Shown piece by piece: positions 1 through 8,135 of a stretch of DNA of 64,000 bases (positions are counted from its first letter, which is position 1; each line of letters opens with the position of its first letter). This DNA is from JBFMHP01 sp964557295 (GTDB lineage Bacteria > Pseudomonadota > Gammaproteobacteria > RBG-16-57-12), in contig CAZKZP010000011.1 in the NCBI GenBank assembly GCA_964557295.1, positions 1 through 64,000 on the forward strand, in the 5' to 3' direction. The translations under genes were made by a program, and so were the position numbers. The notes below the pieces were generated by a model that was not told the DNA's origin, ran no database searches, and was given only the letters and a program-made list of their open reading frames with translations.

Positions 1-160
1 CGAGACCATGGAACTGCTGCAGGGCCGCTGCCGCGTGAAGCTGGCCGGCCAGTCCGCCTGGAAGGATTACCAGGGCGGCGAGCGCTTCCAGGTGCCCGGC
101 CACTCCAGCTTCGACATCGAGGTGACCGAGCTGGTCGATTACGTCTGTCATTTCCATTGA
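1..160 (+). CDS. ppnP: Pyrimidine/purine nucleoside phosphorylase PpnP, C-terminal fragment
   Basis: The window opens inside this gene; the last 53 codons are present, read in frame from base 2 to the TGA at 158-160. The fragment resembles the C-terminal half of the small cupin-fold PpnP (YaiE, DUF1255) family. It has a segment beginning ETMELLQG, then a VPGHSSF motif where the E. coli protein has VPGHSEF, and a similar aromatic-rich end. The family cleaves nucleosides by phosphorolysis to free bases and ribose 1-phosphate in the cytoplasm. The assignment rests on recalled family similarity over a short stretch. Confidence 0.75.
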   Translation, partial: ETMELLQGRCRVKLAGQSAWKDYQGGERFQVPGHSSFDIEVTELVDYVCHFH

Positions 161-167
161 TCGCCAG

Positions 168-203
168 ACGAGGCGCCCGCGCTGGCGGCGCGCCTCGTTG
201 ATT
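168..203 (+). terminator. Possible terminator after ppnP
   Basis: A perfect 9-bp inverted repeat (168-176 with 190-198, ACGAGGCGC/GCGCCTCGT) lies 8 bases after the ppnP stop codon. The loop is 13 bases and can itself pair. Only a weak T-run follows (TTGATTTCC), so this is a likely but not ideal intrinsic terminator. Confidence 0.5.
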
Positions 204-261
204 TCCCCCCCCGGCACGCTCCTGCCGCCGCAGTTCGGACGCGCTCGCGCGCAATCCCCTG

Positions 262-301
262 ATCAAGGGTAGGTTTCTTTGCGATTCCGCCCTTGATTTT
301 T
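262..301. promoter_or_regulatory. Inverted repeat upstream of the peroxidase gene
   Basis: In the 227-base gap between ppnP and the peroxidase gene, ATCAAGGG (262-269) is repeated in inverted form as CCCTTGAT (290-297), 20 bases apart, followed by five T (297-301). It could be a long-loop terminator or an operator for the peroxidase operon. The sequence alone does not decide. No convincing sigma70 promoter was found between it and the gene. Confidence 0.35.
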
Positions 302-387
302 AGTTAAAGCCCCGCGCTTCTTTGCCGCAACAATCAGGAGTGACTAATACAGTGGGGCGCGCGAGGCGTACCCTGGAGTGCTCGCGA

Positions 388-1392
388 ATGTTCAAGTCGT
401 GTTCAGTGTGGGCGGTCGGTGCGGTGCTGGCGCTGCTGAGTTGTGCCGCCCTGGCCGATCATCTCGCCAATGAGGCGAGCGCGCCCGGCGACGGCGTCAG
501 GGTGGATGCCGATCGGTTCAGTCCCATCCCGCAAACCTTGCCGCTGGATGCGGCCAAGGTCGCGCTGGGCAAGCGGCTGTTCGAAGACAAGCGCATCTCG
601 GCGCAGGAGAAGATGGCCTGCGTGGAGTGTCATCTGGCGGACAAAGGCGGCACCGACAACCATCCCTTGTCGATGGCGATCAACGGCGAGCTGCGCAGCA
701 CCAACACCCCGTCGATCTTCAATGTCGGCCTGTTGCCCAAACTCGGTTGGATCGGGACGGGCTCGGACCTGGGTGATGTGGCCGAGTCCATCATCAAGAG
801 CAAGCAGGGGCTGGCGACCACGTTGCCGGAGATCGTCGACAAGCTCGGGCGCATCCCCGAATACCGCGCGCAGTTCTCCAGCATCTATAAAACCACCATC
901 AAACCCGAGCAGGTGAAGGATGCGCTGGCCGAGTACATGAAGGCGCAGATCACGCCCGATTCGCGTTTCGATCAATATCTGCGCGGCCAGGCCGATGCGC
1001 TCACCGAACAGGAACTCGAAGGCTACCGCCTATTCAAGAATTATGGTTGCGCCGCGTGTCACAACGGCATGAATCTCGGCGGCAACATGGTGGCTCCCTT
1101 CGGGGTGTTCGGCAACTATATGCTCGATCACGGCGATCAAGGCACCACCGCGCTGGGGCTGTACAACAAGACGAAACGCGAGGAAGACAAATACGTCTTC
1201 CGCGTGCCCAGCCTGCGCAATGTCGCGTTGACCGAGCCGTATTTTCATGATGGCTCGGCGCAGGACTTGACGCATGCGGTCGATATCATGTCACGCTACA
1301 TGCTGGGGCGGAAGATGCCGCCGCGCGATATCGCGCTCATCGTCAAATTCCTCAACACCCTCACGGGCAGCCACGCCGGGAAACCCCTATGA
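388..1392 (+). CDS. Di-heme cytochrome c peroxidase (CcpA/MauG family)
   Basis: A periplasmic enzyme of 334 residues, of the family that reduces hydrogen peroxide with electrons from small cytochromes. Two heme c attachment motifs are visible: CVECH at residues 78-82 and CAACH at 221-225. Typical family segments include NTPSIFNVGL after the first heme and VPSLRNVALTEPYFHDGS near the end. The ATG at 388 is chosen because a GGAG lies nine bases upstream (375-378) and the protein then starts with a clean signal peptide ending near CAALA-D. An upstream TTG at 322 would add 22 residues before the signal. The stop overlaps the ATG of the next gene by four bases, so the peroxidase and the c-di-GMP protein are probably co-translated. 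Heme attachment needs the c-type cytochrome maturation system, not seen here. Confidence 0.9.
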   Translation: MFKSCSVWAVGAVLALLSCAALADHLANEASAPGDGVRVDADRFSPIPQTLPLDAAKVALGKRLFEDKRISAQEKMACVECHLADKGGTDNHPLSMAINGELRSTNTPSIFNVGLLPKLGWIGTGSDLGDVAESIIKSKQGLATTLPEIVDKLGRIPEYRAQFSSIYKTTIKPEQVKDALAEYMKAQITPDSRFDQYLRGQADALTEQELEGYRLFKNYGCAACHNGMNLGGNMVAPFGVFGNYMLDHGDQGTTALGLYNKTKREEDKYVFRVPSLRNVALTEPYFHDGSAQDLTHAVDIMSRYMLGRKMPPRDIALIVKFLNTLTGSHAGKPL

Positions 1393-3893
1393 GCATCACG
1401 GCCAAGCGGTTTCTGCTTCCTTTGGTGCTGATGGTCATTGCCCTCGGCGTGTTTTCCTATTTTTATGCCAAGGTGCAGCAGTCCGTGAATGTGGCGCATC
1501 ACAGCCGGGTGGTGGAAGCCTTGCGGGTGATCAAGCAGGAAAACGCCATCCTCAACGAGGATATCTACAAGGTGTATTCCGGAGTGCTGAAGAATTACGA
1601 CAGCCTGGCGTGGTCGGAGCGTGCCGTGCTCGCGGCGATCGAGGAGCTCAAGAGCGGCGAGGTCGTCATCTATGGCGCGAGCGCCGAGGTCGATTTGCAT
1701 TATGACGAGCTGCGCGAGGTGGTGGAGAAGAAGCTCAAGGTGATCAACGATTTCAAGCTGCGCCATGCCTTGCTGCAAAACTCCCTCGAGTACCTGCCCG
1801 CGCTGGTGGCGGCGGTCAAGGCAAGCGGCTTGCCGCCCGGCAAGGAGAAGACATTTTCCGCGCTGGTCGAGACGGTCCTGTTTCTGACGATCAGCGGCGA
1901 TGCGCGCTTGGCGGCCAAGGCCGAACCCCTGCTCGCCGAATTGGAGGCGGGCACGTCGGGTGAGGATCTGGAATATTTCCTCAAGCATTCCCGGCACATC
2001 GTCACGGGAAGTCTCGCGGTCCGGCAGGGTTTCATGCAAGAGGCGCAGATCCTGGCCGAGAAGCAGATCGACAACCTCCAGGGCGCCTATATGCGCCACT
2101 ACGACGCGAGTCTGAAATATGCGGAGAATTTCCGGCGCCTGATGTATGTGACGCTGGTGGCCCTGGCGGTGCTGGTGGGGTATCTGCTCTGGCTCGTCAG
2201 CCGCAACGCCATCAGTCTGTACCGCGAAAAAGAGCGCGCCCAGGTGACGCTCTCCTCGATCAGCGACGGCGTGGTGGTGACCGATAAATACGGCAATATC
2301 GAATTCTTCAATCCCATCGCCGAGAAGATGACCGGATGGACCTTGGATGAGGTCTTCGGCAAATCCATCCACGAGATCATGGCGCTGGTGACCGAGTCCA
2401 ACCGCACGCCCCTGAGTAACATCGCGCTGCAATGCCTCAAGAATGACGAAACCATGGTGATCCGGGAGGACATCCTGCTGGTGCCGCGCAGCGGTGAGGA
2501 CTACGCGATCGAGCTGGTGGCCTCGCCGCTGCGCGATCAGGAATTGCAGACCATCGGCGTGGTGGTCGTGTTCCATGATGTCACGCAGGCGCGGCGCATG
2601 GCGCGCAAACTGGAATACCAGGCGACCCACGATGCGCTGACCGGATTGGTCAATCGCATGGAATTCAAGAACCGGGTGAGCGAGGCGCTGGTGACCGCCA
2701 CGCAGGACAAAGAGTGCCACGTGCTGATGTATCTCGATCTCGATCAGTTCAAGGTGGTCAATGACACGTGCGGCCACGCCGCCGGCGATGAGTTGCTGGT
2801 GCAGATCGCGCAGCAATTGCGCGGCGTGTTGCGCTCCAGCGACATGCTGGCTCGTCTCGGTGGTGACGAGTTCGGTGTGCTGCTGCCGTATTGCAGTCTC
2901 GAAAATGCCGAGAAGATCGCAAGCAAATTGCTGCAGGTCGTGAAGGATTTCAGTTTCTATTGGGAAGGCAAGACCTTCAAGATCGGCGTCAGCATCGGCA
3001 TGGTGTGCATCAATGAATTCAGTGAGAATCTGGCCTCGGTGCTGAGCGCCGCGGACGTGGCCTGCTATGCCGCCAAGGACGGCGGACGCAACCGCGTGCA
3101 TGTGTATCGTCCGAGTGACGAGGATATGAAGCGTCGCCAGGACGAGATGAATTGGGTGGCGAAGATCAATCTCGCGCTGGCCGAGCAGCGCTTCGTGCTC
3201 TACAAGCAGGCGATCAAAAAGATCGATGAGGGCGCCGACCCCGAGCATTATTTTGAAATGCTCATCCGCATGCGCGATGAAAACGGGACCATCGTGCCGC
3301 CCGGCGCCTTTCTGCCGTCCGCCGAGCGCTACAACCTGATGACGGCCATCGACCATTGGGTGATCAGCGAGTCATTCCGTTTCTATGCCGACTGGCGCGC
3401 GCGCTGCGGAAAACCGCTGCGGCTGTCGATCAATCTCGCCGGAAGCTCGATGAGTGATCAAGGGCTGCACGACTTCATTCGGAACGAGCTGAAAAGCCAT
3501 CAGGTGCGGCCCGAGGACATCACCTTCGAGATCACCGAGACCTCGGCGATCGCCAATCTCAATCTGGCGATCAAGATGATGCGCGAACTCAAGCAGCTCG
3601 GCTGCCGCTTCGCGCTGGATGACTTCGGCGCCGGTCTGTCCTCGTTCGGATATCTGAAAAACCTGCCGGTGGATTACATCAAGATCGACGGCAAATTCGT
3701 GCGCGACCTCGAAACCGACGAGGTCTCGCGCGCCATGGTGGAGATGATTACGCATGTGGCCGGTGTCATGGGCGTGCAGACCGTGGCCGAGTTCGTCGAG
3801 AATGACAAGATCGTGCGCATCCTGCGCGCGATCGGCGTCGATTATGCGCAGGGCTACGGCATCGACATCCCGCGCGTGCTCAGCGCTGGATGA
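1389..3893 (+). CDS. Membrane DAHL-PAS-GGDEF-EAL c-di-GMP protein
   Basis: An 834-residue c-di-GMP signalling protein. A transmembrane helix (about 7-27) is followed by a helical periplasmic region (about 30-250) resembling the DAHL sensor domain, then a second helix (about 252-272). After that come a PAS domain (about 285-400), GGDEF (about 410-570) and EAL (about 600-830). The cyclase signature GGDEF is intact at 491-495, with an RSSD inhibitory-site motif just before it. In the phosphodiesterase domain the signature is EML (623-625) rather than EAL, but the catalytic glutamate and the DDFGAG motif (744-749) are kept, so both activities look possible. It overlaps the peroxidase gene by ATGA, suggesting c-di-GMP output tied to peroxide or cytochrome redox state. 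That link is inference. Confidence 0.88.
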   Translation: MSITAKRFLLPLVLMVIALGVFSYFYAKVQQSVNVAHHSRVVEALRVIKQENAILNEDIYKVYSGVLKNYDSLAWSERAVLAAIEELKSGEVVIYGASAEVDLHYDELREVVEKKLKVINDFKLRHALLQNSLEYLPALVAAVKASGLPPGKEKTFSALVETVLFLTISGDARLAAKAEPLLAELEAGTSGEDLEYFLKHSRHIVTGSLAVRQGFMQEAQILAEKQIDNLQGAYMRHYDASLKYAENFRRLMYVTLVALAVLVGYLLWLVSRNAISLYREKERAQVTLSSISDGVVVTDKYGNIEFFNPIAEKMTGWTLDEVFGKSIHEIMALVTESNRTPLSNIALQCLKNDETMVIREDILLVPRSGEDYAIELVASPLRDQELQTIGVVVVFHDVTQARRMARKLEYQATHDALTGLVNRMEFKNRVSEALVTATQDKECHVLMYLDLDQFKVVNDTCGHAAGDELLVQIAQQLRGVLRSSDMLARLGGDEFGVLLPYCSLENAEKIASKLLQVVKDFSFYWEGKTFKIGVSIGMVCINEFSENLASVLSAADVACYAAKDGGRNRVHVYRPSDEDMKRRQDEMNWVAKINLALAEQRFVLYKQAIKKIDEGADPEHYFEMLIRMRDENGTIVPPGAFLPSAERYNLMTAIDHWVISESFRFYADWRARCGKPLRLSINLAGSSMSDQGLHDFIRNELKSHQVRPEDITFEITETSAIANLNLAIKMMRELKQLGCRFALDDFGAGLSSFGYLKNLPVDYIKIDGKFVRDLETDEVSRAMVEMITHVAGVMGVQTVAEFVENDKIVRILRAIGVDYAQGYGIDIPRVLSAG

Positions 3894-3914
3894 GTGCCAG
3901 CGGCCGCCGGTTGC

Positions 3915-4442
3915 TCAGACGGCGGCTTCCAGCGAACCATCCAGTCCGAGTTGATCGCAAAATTCCACGAACGATTCACGCAGTTTGTTGACTGATTCCC
4001 CGGCCGGAACGCTGATGGTCATCTCCAGGGCGAACATCGGCGTGCCGGTGTGGGCGGCCGGGTAGGTATTGGTGTCGAGCTCCTCGATGTTGATGGCGCG
4101 GGCGGAGAAGAAATCAGCGACCTTGTGCACGATGCCGGGGTGATCCATGGCGATGACCTGCACCTGATAGGGCAGCGCGGCGCCCTTGCTCGCGCGCCGC
4201 TGCGTCTGCTTGGTCACGATGGTCAGGCGCAGCGTTTCGCCGAGGCGCGGCAATATCCGTTGCAACTCATCGATCTGCGCCTGCATGCCGCTGACCAGCA
4301 GCAGGATGGCGAATTCACCTCCCAGCACCGACATGCGGCTTTCGCTGATATTGCCGCCGTGTTCCAGTATCGCCTTGGAGAGCTGGTTGACGATGCCGGG
4401 CCGGTCCTCGCCCAGGGCGGTGAGCACGAGATATTGGTTCAT
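3915..4442 (-). CDS. gcvR: GcvR-like double ACT-domain regulator
   Basis: A cytoplasmic 175-residue protein with two ACT domains in tandem. The N-terminal one begins VLTALGEDRPGIVNQLSKAI, and the second contains IAMDHPGIVHKVADFFSAR. This layout matches the glycine cleavage repressor GcvR family, which binds GcvA and lowers gcvTHP expression when glycine is scarce. No gcv genes are in the window, so the target is inferred from family only. It faces the end of the c-di-GMP gene (convergent) and is divergent from msrB, sharing the 135-base gap 4443-4577 where promoters for both should lie. Confidence 0.8.
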   Translation of the reverse strand: MNQYLVLTALGEDRPGIVNQLSKAILEHGGNISESRMSVLGGEFAILLLVSGMQAQIDELQRILPRLGETLRLTIVTKQTQRRASKGAALPYQVQVIAMDHPGIVHKVADFFSARAINIEELDTNTYPAAHTGTPMFALEMTISVPAGESVNKLRESFVEFCDQLGLDGSLEAAV

Positions 4443-4577
4443 GGGATGCTATCCTGTCGGAGTGCGGAGATTGTTCAGAATGTACGTGATCCGCGTGGCA
4501 TTGCCAAGGGTGTAACATTCCGGCCGTATGGCGGTCTATACCGGCGAATACACACAAGCGTTTGCGGAGGCGGGCTG

Positions 4578-5072
4578 ATGAAAAGACGCAATTTCCTGAC
4601 GGTGATGGCGGGGACGCTGCTGCTTCCCGCTGTCTATACTTTGACAAGGGCGGAAACAGGAGCAAGGCATCCGATGGGCAAGATCGAGAAGATCCACAAG
4701 TCCGACGCTCAGTGGCGCGAGCTGCTCACCCCCGAGCAATACCGGGTGCTGCGCGATGAGGGCACCGAGCGGCCCTTCAGCAGTCCACTGAACGACGAGA
4801 AGCGCGCCGGCACCTTTGTCTGCGCCGGCTGCGAGCTGCCGCTGTTCACCGCCGAGATGAAATACGACAGCGGCACCGGCTGGCCGAGCTTCTTCACCAG
4901 CATCGAAGGGGCGGTCGAAACCAAGCGCGATTTCAAACTGATCCTGCCGCGCACCGAGTATCACTGCGCCCGCTGCGGCGGTCACCAGGGGCATGTGTTC
5001 AATGACGGCCCGCCGCCGACCGGCAAGCGCTATTGCAATAACGGTGTGGCGCTGAAGTTCGTGCCGGAATAG
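4578..5072 (+). CDS. msrB: Peptide methionine-R-sulfoxide reductase MsrB, exported form
   Basis: A 164-residue MsrB that repairs R-methionine sulfoxide in proteins. The catalytic cysteine is in RYCNNG (C153), and the structural zinc site has two CxxC pairs, C82/C85 and C130/C133. The hallmark GTGWPSF is present. Unlike the cytosolic E. coli enzyme, it begins with about 25 extra residues, MKRRNFLTVMAGTLLLPAV..., which look like a twin-arginine signal (RRNFL followed by a hydrophobic stretch). It is therefore probably periplasmic. The start at 4578 has GGAGG seven bases upstream (4566-4570). tatABC is in the same window. A second internal ATG at MGKIEK could give a cytosolic form, but lacks comparable support. 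Confidence 0.9.
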   Translation: MKRRNFLTVMAGTLLLPAVYTLTRAETGARHPMGKIEKIHKSDAQWRELLTPEQYRVLRDEGTERPFSSPLNDEKRAGTFVCAGCELPLFTAEMKYDSGTGWPSFFTSIEGAVETKRDFKLILPRTEYHCARCGGHQGHVFNDGPPPTGKRYCNNGVALKFVPE

Positions 5073-5088
5073 GTGGGGTGAGCGGCGG

Positions 5089-6135
5089 TTATCCGAGGAT
5101 GTCCAGCGGCGTGCTGTGTTTGCCGAAGATCGCTTCCAGCTTGAAGTTGAGCGACGGAGTGAGGTCGAAGTCGTCGGCTTTGGGATAGTGGAGCTGCGGA
5201 CCGATTTCGAAGAACAACCACTCACGCCAGGTGCGGACGCGGTAGCGCACGTCGAAATAATAGTCGGTGGCGTGCGTGGTGGGTTCGCTGATGCCGAACG
5301 CGGCGAGGCGGTAGGCAATGGCACGGTCCCTGGAATGCCGGTAGAACAGATGGAGTTCCTGGCCGAGATGGAAGGTGTCGTCGTCGCGGTGCCAGGTGGC
5401 TTGGCTGGAGGCGCGAAACAAGGTGTCGACATCGAGCGGGCGTTCGAAATCGAGCCGGGTGGTTTCACCGAGTCCGATGCTGTCGAACCAGAACACGGTC
5501 TGGGTTAGGCGGATCTGCCATTTTTCAAGCGGGAGCGCGCCCCAGGCACGCAGGCGCACGAAGGGATCGATCGGGGTGTGCAGTTTAATGCCGCTCGAGA
5601 GATTGACGTGCCAGCGGCGGGTTTCGCGCAAGATCGCTTGTATCGCCGCGGTCTGTTCCGCGCTTCTTACCGCATCGAGCGGCGAGGACTCCCCGGCGAG
5701 GCCTTCAGCGGGCTCCTGCAGGGCCTCCTCCGGCGAGCTTTCAAGGACCAGCCGGAGGCGTTTTTCCGTGTGCGGCAGCACCAGCTTGATCCTCACGCGG
5801 GTGATGAAACTCCACTCGTTGCCTTTTTCCAGCCTCGGCTCCAGGCTCAGACGCATGAGGCTGGCGTTGGATTCCTCTTCGACGCGCGTTGCGCCGAAGA
5901 AGCCGTCGATGCCGTTGGGGATGGTCAGGAAGGTGCTGGTGATGATGCGGTGGGTGTCATCCAGGTACTCGTCCAGCAGTGTTTCTTCCGGCGGGGTTTC
6001 TTCCAGTGGTGTTTCTTCAAACGGTGCTTCTTTCTGCGCCGCGGCTGCCGCGGGCAGACTGAGCATGGCGATCAGCAACAGTGCGCCCGCCCGTCGCGAC
6101 AATGGCATGTGTTTGAATGTGATCGCCCAATTCAT
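5089..6135 (-). CDS. Exported protein of unknown function, possible outer-membrane barrel
   Basis: Not recognised. The 348-residue product has an N-terminal hydrophobic segment ending AAAAAQ (a plausible signal peptide). A short linker of near-repeats built on EETP (EETPLEET, PPEETLLDEY) follows. The rest is rich in alternating polar and aromatic residues, with repeated patterns such as RLSLEPRLEKGNEWSF and YYFDVRYRVRTW that suggest beta strands. The C-terminus ends with strand-like sequence, but not with a classical terminal aromatic. The ATG at 6135 is preferred to an upstream TTG at 6153. It is last in a minus-strand run with the two genes at 6182-7614 and may be co-transcribed with them. 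Confidence 0.6.
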   Translation of the reverse strand: MNWAITFKHMPLSRRAGALLLIAMLSLPAAAAAQKEAPFEETPLEETPPEETLLDEYLDDTHRIITSTFLTIPNGIDGFFGATRVEEESNASLMRLSLEPRLEKGNEWSFITRVRIKLVLPHTEKRLRLVLESSPEEALQEPAEGLAGESSPLDAVRSAEQTAAIQAILRETRRWHVNLSSGIKLHTPIDPFVRLRAWGALPLEKWQIRLTQTVFWFDSIGLGETTRLDFERPLDVDTLFRASSQATWHRDDDTFHLGQELHLFYRHSRDRAIAYRLAAFGISEPTTHATDYYFDVRYRVRTWREWLFFEIGPQLHYPKADDFDLTPSLNFKLEAIFGKHSTPLDILG

Positions 6136-6181
6136 TTGATCTCGATCATACAATGACCTACGGCCGGGGCCAAAGCGCAGC

Positions 6182-6904
6182 TCAGTGGGCGTGGAGGTGT
6201 GTCGGTGCGGCGGATTCGCTGGCAGCCGGCAGGGCGTGTTGATGCGCGCCGTGCAGTGATCCGCGGAAGACGGTGAACAGCGCCAGCAGGATCAGGACCA
6301 CGGCCGCACCTTTCAACAGCGCGCCGCGCAGTTGCGGCGTGAGCCGGCGGATCAAGGCGGGCGTGGCGGTCATCGCCGGCAGGGTGCCCAGGCCGAAGGC
6401 GAGCATGACCAGGGCGGCGTCTTCGATGTATTCGACGCTCAGGCTCAGGGCAAATGCGGCGTAGACCAGGCCGCAGGGCAGAAAACCGTTGAGCAGCCCC
6501 AGCATGGCCCAGGGTTGGAGTGCATCGTGCTGGGCGGCCTGCCGGGTCCAGCGGGAGAGGCCGCTCGCGCGCGTGAAGAGGGCGGTGAGCCGGGCGACGG
6601 GATCGGGCATCCAGCCGCCGAGGTGGAGCGCGAACAGGATCATGACGACGGCCGCGAACAGGGCGAGGGCCTGCTGCGCGTTTGGCAGCCAGCCGCTGTG
6701 TTGCAGGCCGGCGCCGAGCAGGCCGCCGATTAGGCCGAGGATGACATAACCGCCGATCCGCCCGGCTTGGTAACTCAGCAGTCCCGGCCACCACAGGGCG
6801 GGGCGGCCCATGCAGACGGCGCTCACCAGTCCGCCGCACATGCCGATGCAGTGCAGGCTGCCGAGCAGGCCGATGGTGAAGCTGGTCAGCAGCAGCTCGC
6901 TCAT
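6182..6904 (-). CDS. TauE/SafE-like (DsbD_2) integral membrane protein
   Basis: A 240-residue polytopic inner-membrane protein with about six hydrophobic segments. Near the N-terminus it has the motif GSLHCIGMCGG, with conserved His and Cys, characteristic of the sulfite exporter TauE/SafE family branch (PF13386, DsbD_2). This branch is often linked to metal handling or cytochrome oxidase biogenesis. The start overlaps the stop of the upstream gene by four bases, so the two are translationally coupled. A histidine-rich C-terminal tail (HGAHQHALP ... HLHAH) could bind a metal. No cbb3 oxidase or copper ATPase gene is in the window, so the substrate is unknown. Confidence 0.78.
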   Translation of the reverse strand: MSELLLTSFTIGLLGSLHCIGMCGGLVSAVCMGRPALWWPGLLSYQAGRIGGYVILGLIGGLLGAGLQHSGWLPNAQQALALFAAVVMILFALHLGGWMPDPVARLTALFTRASGLSRWTRQAAQHDALQPWAMLGLLNGFLPCGLVYAAFALSLSVEYIEDAALVMLAFGLGTLPAMTATPALIRRLTPQLRGALLKGAAVVLILLALFTVFRGSLHGAHQHALPAASESAAPTHLHAH

Positions 6905-7614
6905 GCCGCGGGGCTGGGTGTGGGCGTGGCGGCGGGTGTCGGTGGCGCGAGATCCTCCGGGCGCAAGCCCAGTTTCTCCAGCACGCGGTGGAAATCGCCG
7001 GGATTGACGAATTGCAGGATGGCCTCGCCGCTTTGATCCAGGATCACGTCCAGGCCCTGCTGCGGAAAGAGATAGTGCAGCACGTCGTCCTGCATGTGCA
7101 GTTTCACCGGCTTGCCGAATTGCGCCTCGATGTCGGCGGGCTTGATCCGGATGCGCGGGATGGAGCTCAGCCTGTCGATCACCATGGCGTCGACCAACGG
7201 CATGTGTTGATCGGCGATCTCCATCTTGACGTTGCCGGAGGGAAAGGCGATCGGATCGTGCGCCTTGGCGGCGATGGTCTCCAGCTGTTCTTGGCTGGCG
7301 CGCAGGCTGAGCACCAATTTGCTGTTGTCGGGCATGTTGGAGAAAAATGCCTCGATGTCCGGCGGCTGCGGGGTGGCGGCCTTGGTCTGCGCAAAGATCG
7401 CCCGTTGGGAGCGGCTGCGCAGGATGTCCTCGGCCTGTTGCAGGGAGGTGACGCCGAGCGTGATGCCGAGCACTTCCAGGTGACCGCTCTCGTCGACCTT
7501 GATGTTCCAGGCGGCGCGTTGCGGTTCGCCGTTTTTACTGGTGCTGCTCGGCCAGAGGGTGTAGACGAGTAACAGCGCGAGTATGAGATATAACAACTTG
7601 ATGCGGGTGCTCAT
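6901..7614 (-). CDS. Unknown membrane-anchored protein, coupled to the TauE/SafE gene
   Basis: Not recognised. The 237-residue product has one N-terminal transmembrane helix (residues about 6-22, KLLYLILALLLVYTLWP), then a soluble region without cysteines. It ends in a proline/threonine/alanine-rich tail (PPTPAATPTPSPAA). It should be anchored in the inner membrane with the soluble part in the periplasm. Its last codons overlap the start of the TauE/SafE-like gene by four bases, which argues that the two work together. It is divergent from the small membrane protein gene at 7712. Confidence 0.65.
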   Translation of the reverse strand: MSTRIKLLYLILALLLVYTLWPSSTSKNGEPQRAAWNIKVDESGHLEVLGITLGVTSLQQAEDILRSRSQRAIFAQTKAATPQPPDIEAFFSNMPDNSKLVLSLRASQEQLETIAAKAHDPIAFPSGNVKMEIADQHMPLVDAMVIDRLSSIPRIRIKPADIEAQFGKPVKLHMQDDVLHYLFPQQGLDVILDQSGEAILQFVNPGDFHRVLEKLGLRPEDLAPPTPAATPTPSPAA

Positions 7615-7711
7615 CGGCGGTCTTCTGTTCTGTCGCTTGCGTAATGTGGGACGTATTGTAACCTAAACATCAGACCTTTCGCCCGTTGGAATCGGCCGCC
7701 CGAGGTGCCCT

Positions 7712-8104
7712 GTGCATTTTCGTTATCACAAATATACGCTGATCGCGCTGATCGTGATCGAGTTACTCCTGGCCTGGTTCAGCGAGGTCGAATTCGCCTA
7801 TAACCTGCATCTGCTGATGGGCGCGGTGTACTTCGCTGTATCATTCTGGTTCGTGTTCGGGGCGCGGCGCTGGTGGCTGTATCAGGCCGCCGGCGTGGGC
7901 TATGTCGCTTATGTGATCCTCAACCGCATCCTGCTGGTGTTCCAGATGCCGCTGCCGCGCGGCAGCTATCACTTGATCCTGGCCGCGCTGTGGGGGCTGG
8001 TGCTGGCGGTGCACCTGTTCGTCGAGCGCGAGATCGGGCCGCCGACGGCCAAGCCGTTCGACCAGAAGGGCAGGTATTCTCCGCCGGATGCGGATGAGGA
8101 CTGA
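7712..8104 (+). CDS. Small four-helix membrane protein, unknown function
   Basis: Not recognised. A 130-residue protein with about four predicted transmembrane segments (residues about 8-25, 30-50, 55-75 and 85-105) and a short charged C-terminal tail. The start is GTG at 7712 with a GAGG-like site just upstream (7701-7706). It reads away from the 6901-7614 gene and converges with ggt. Codon use and base composition match the neighbours. The regular hydrophobic pattern supports a real gene. Confidence 0.62.
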   Translation: MHFRYHKYTLIALIVIELLLAWFSEVEFAYNLHLLMGAVYFAVSFWFVFGARRWWLYQAAGVGYVAYVILNRILLVFQMPLPRGSYHLILAALWGLVLAVHLFVEREIGPPTAKPFDQKGRYSPPDADED

Positions 8105-8135
8105 GCCGCCAATCGGCACCATCACGGATTGAATT

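Noticed and set aside
290..310. Possible FNR box before the peroxidase gene
   Set aside because: Only one half (TTGAT) is present; the other half does not match ATCAA.
1296..3356. A 686-codon open frame antisense to the GGDEF-EAL gene
   Set aside because: Same reason: low-complexity composition and complete overlap with a well-supported gene.
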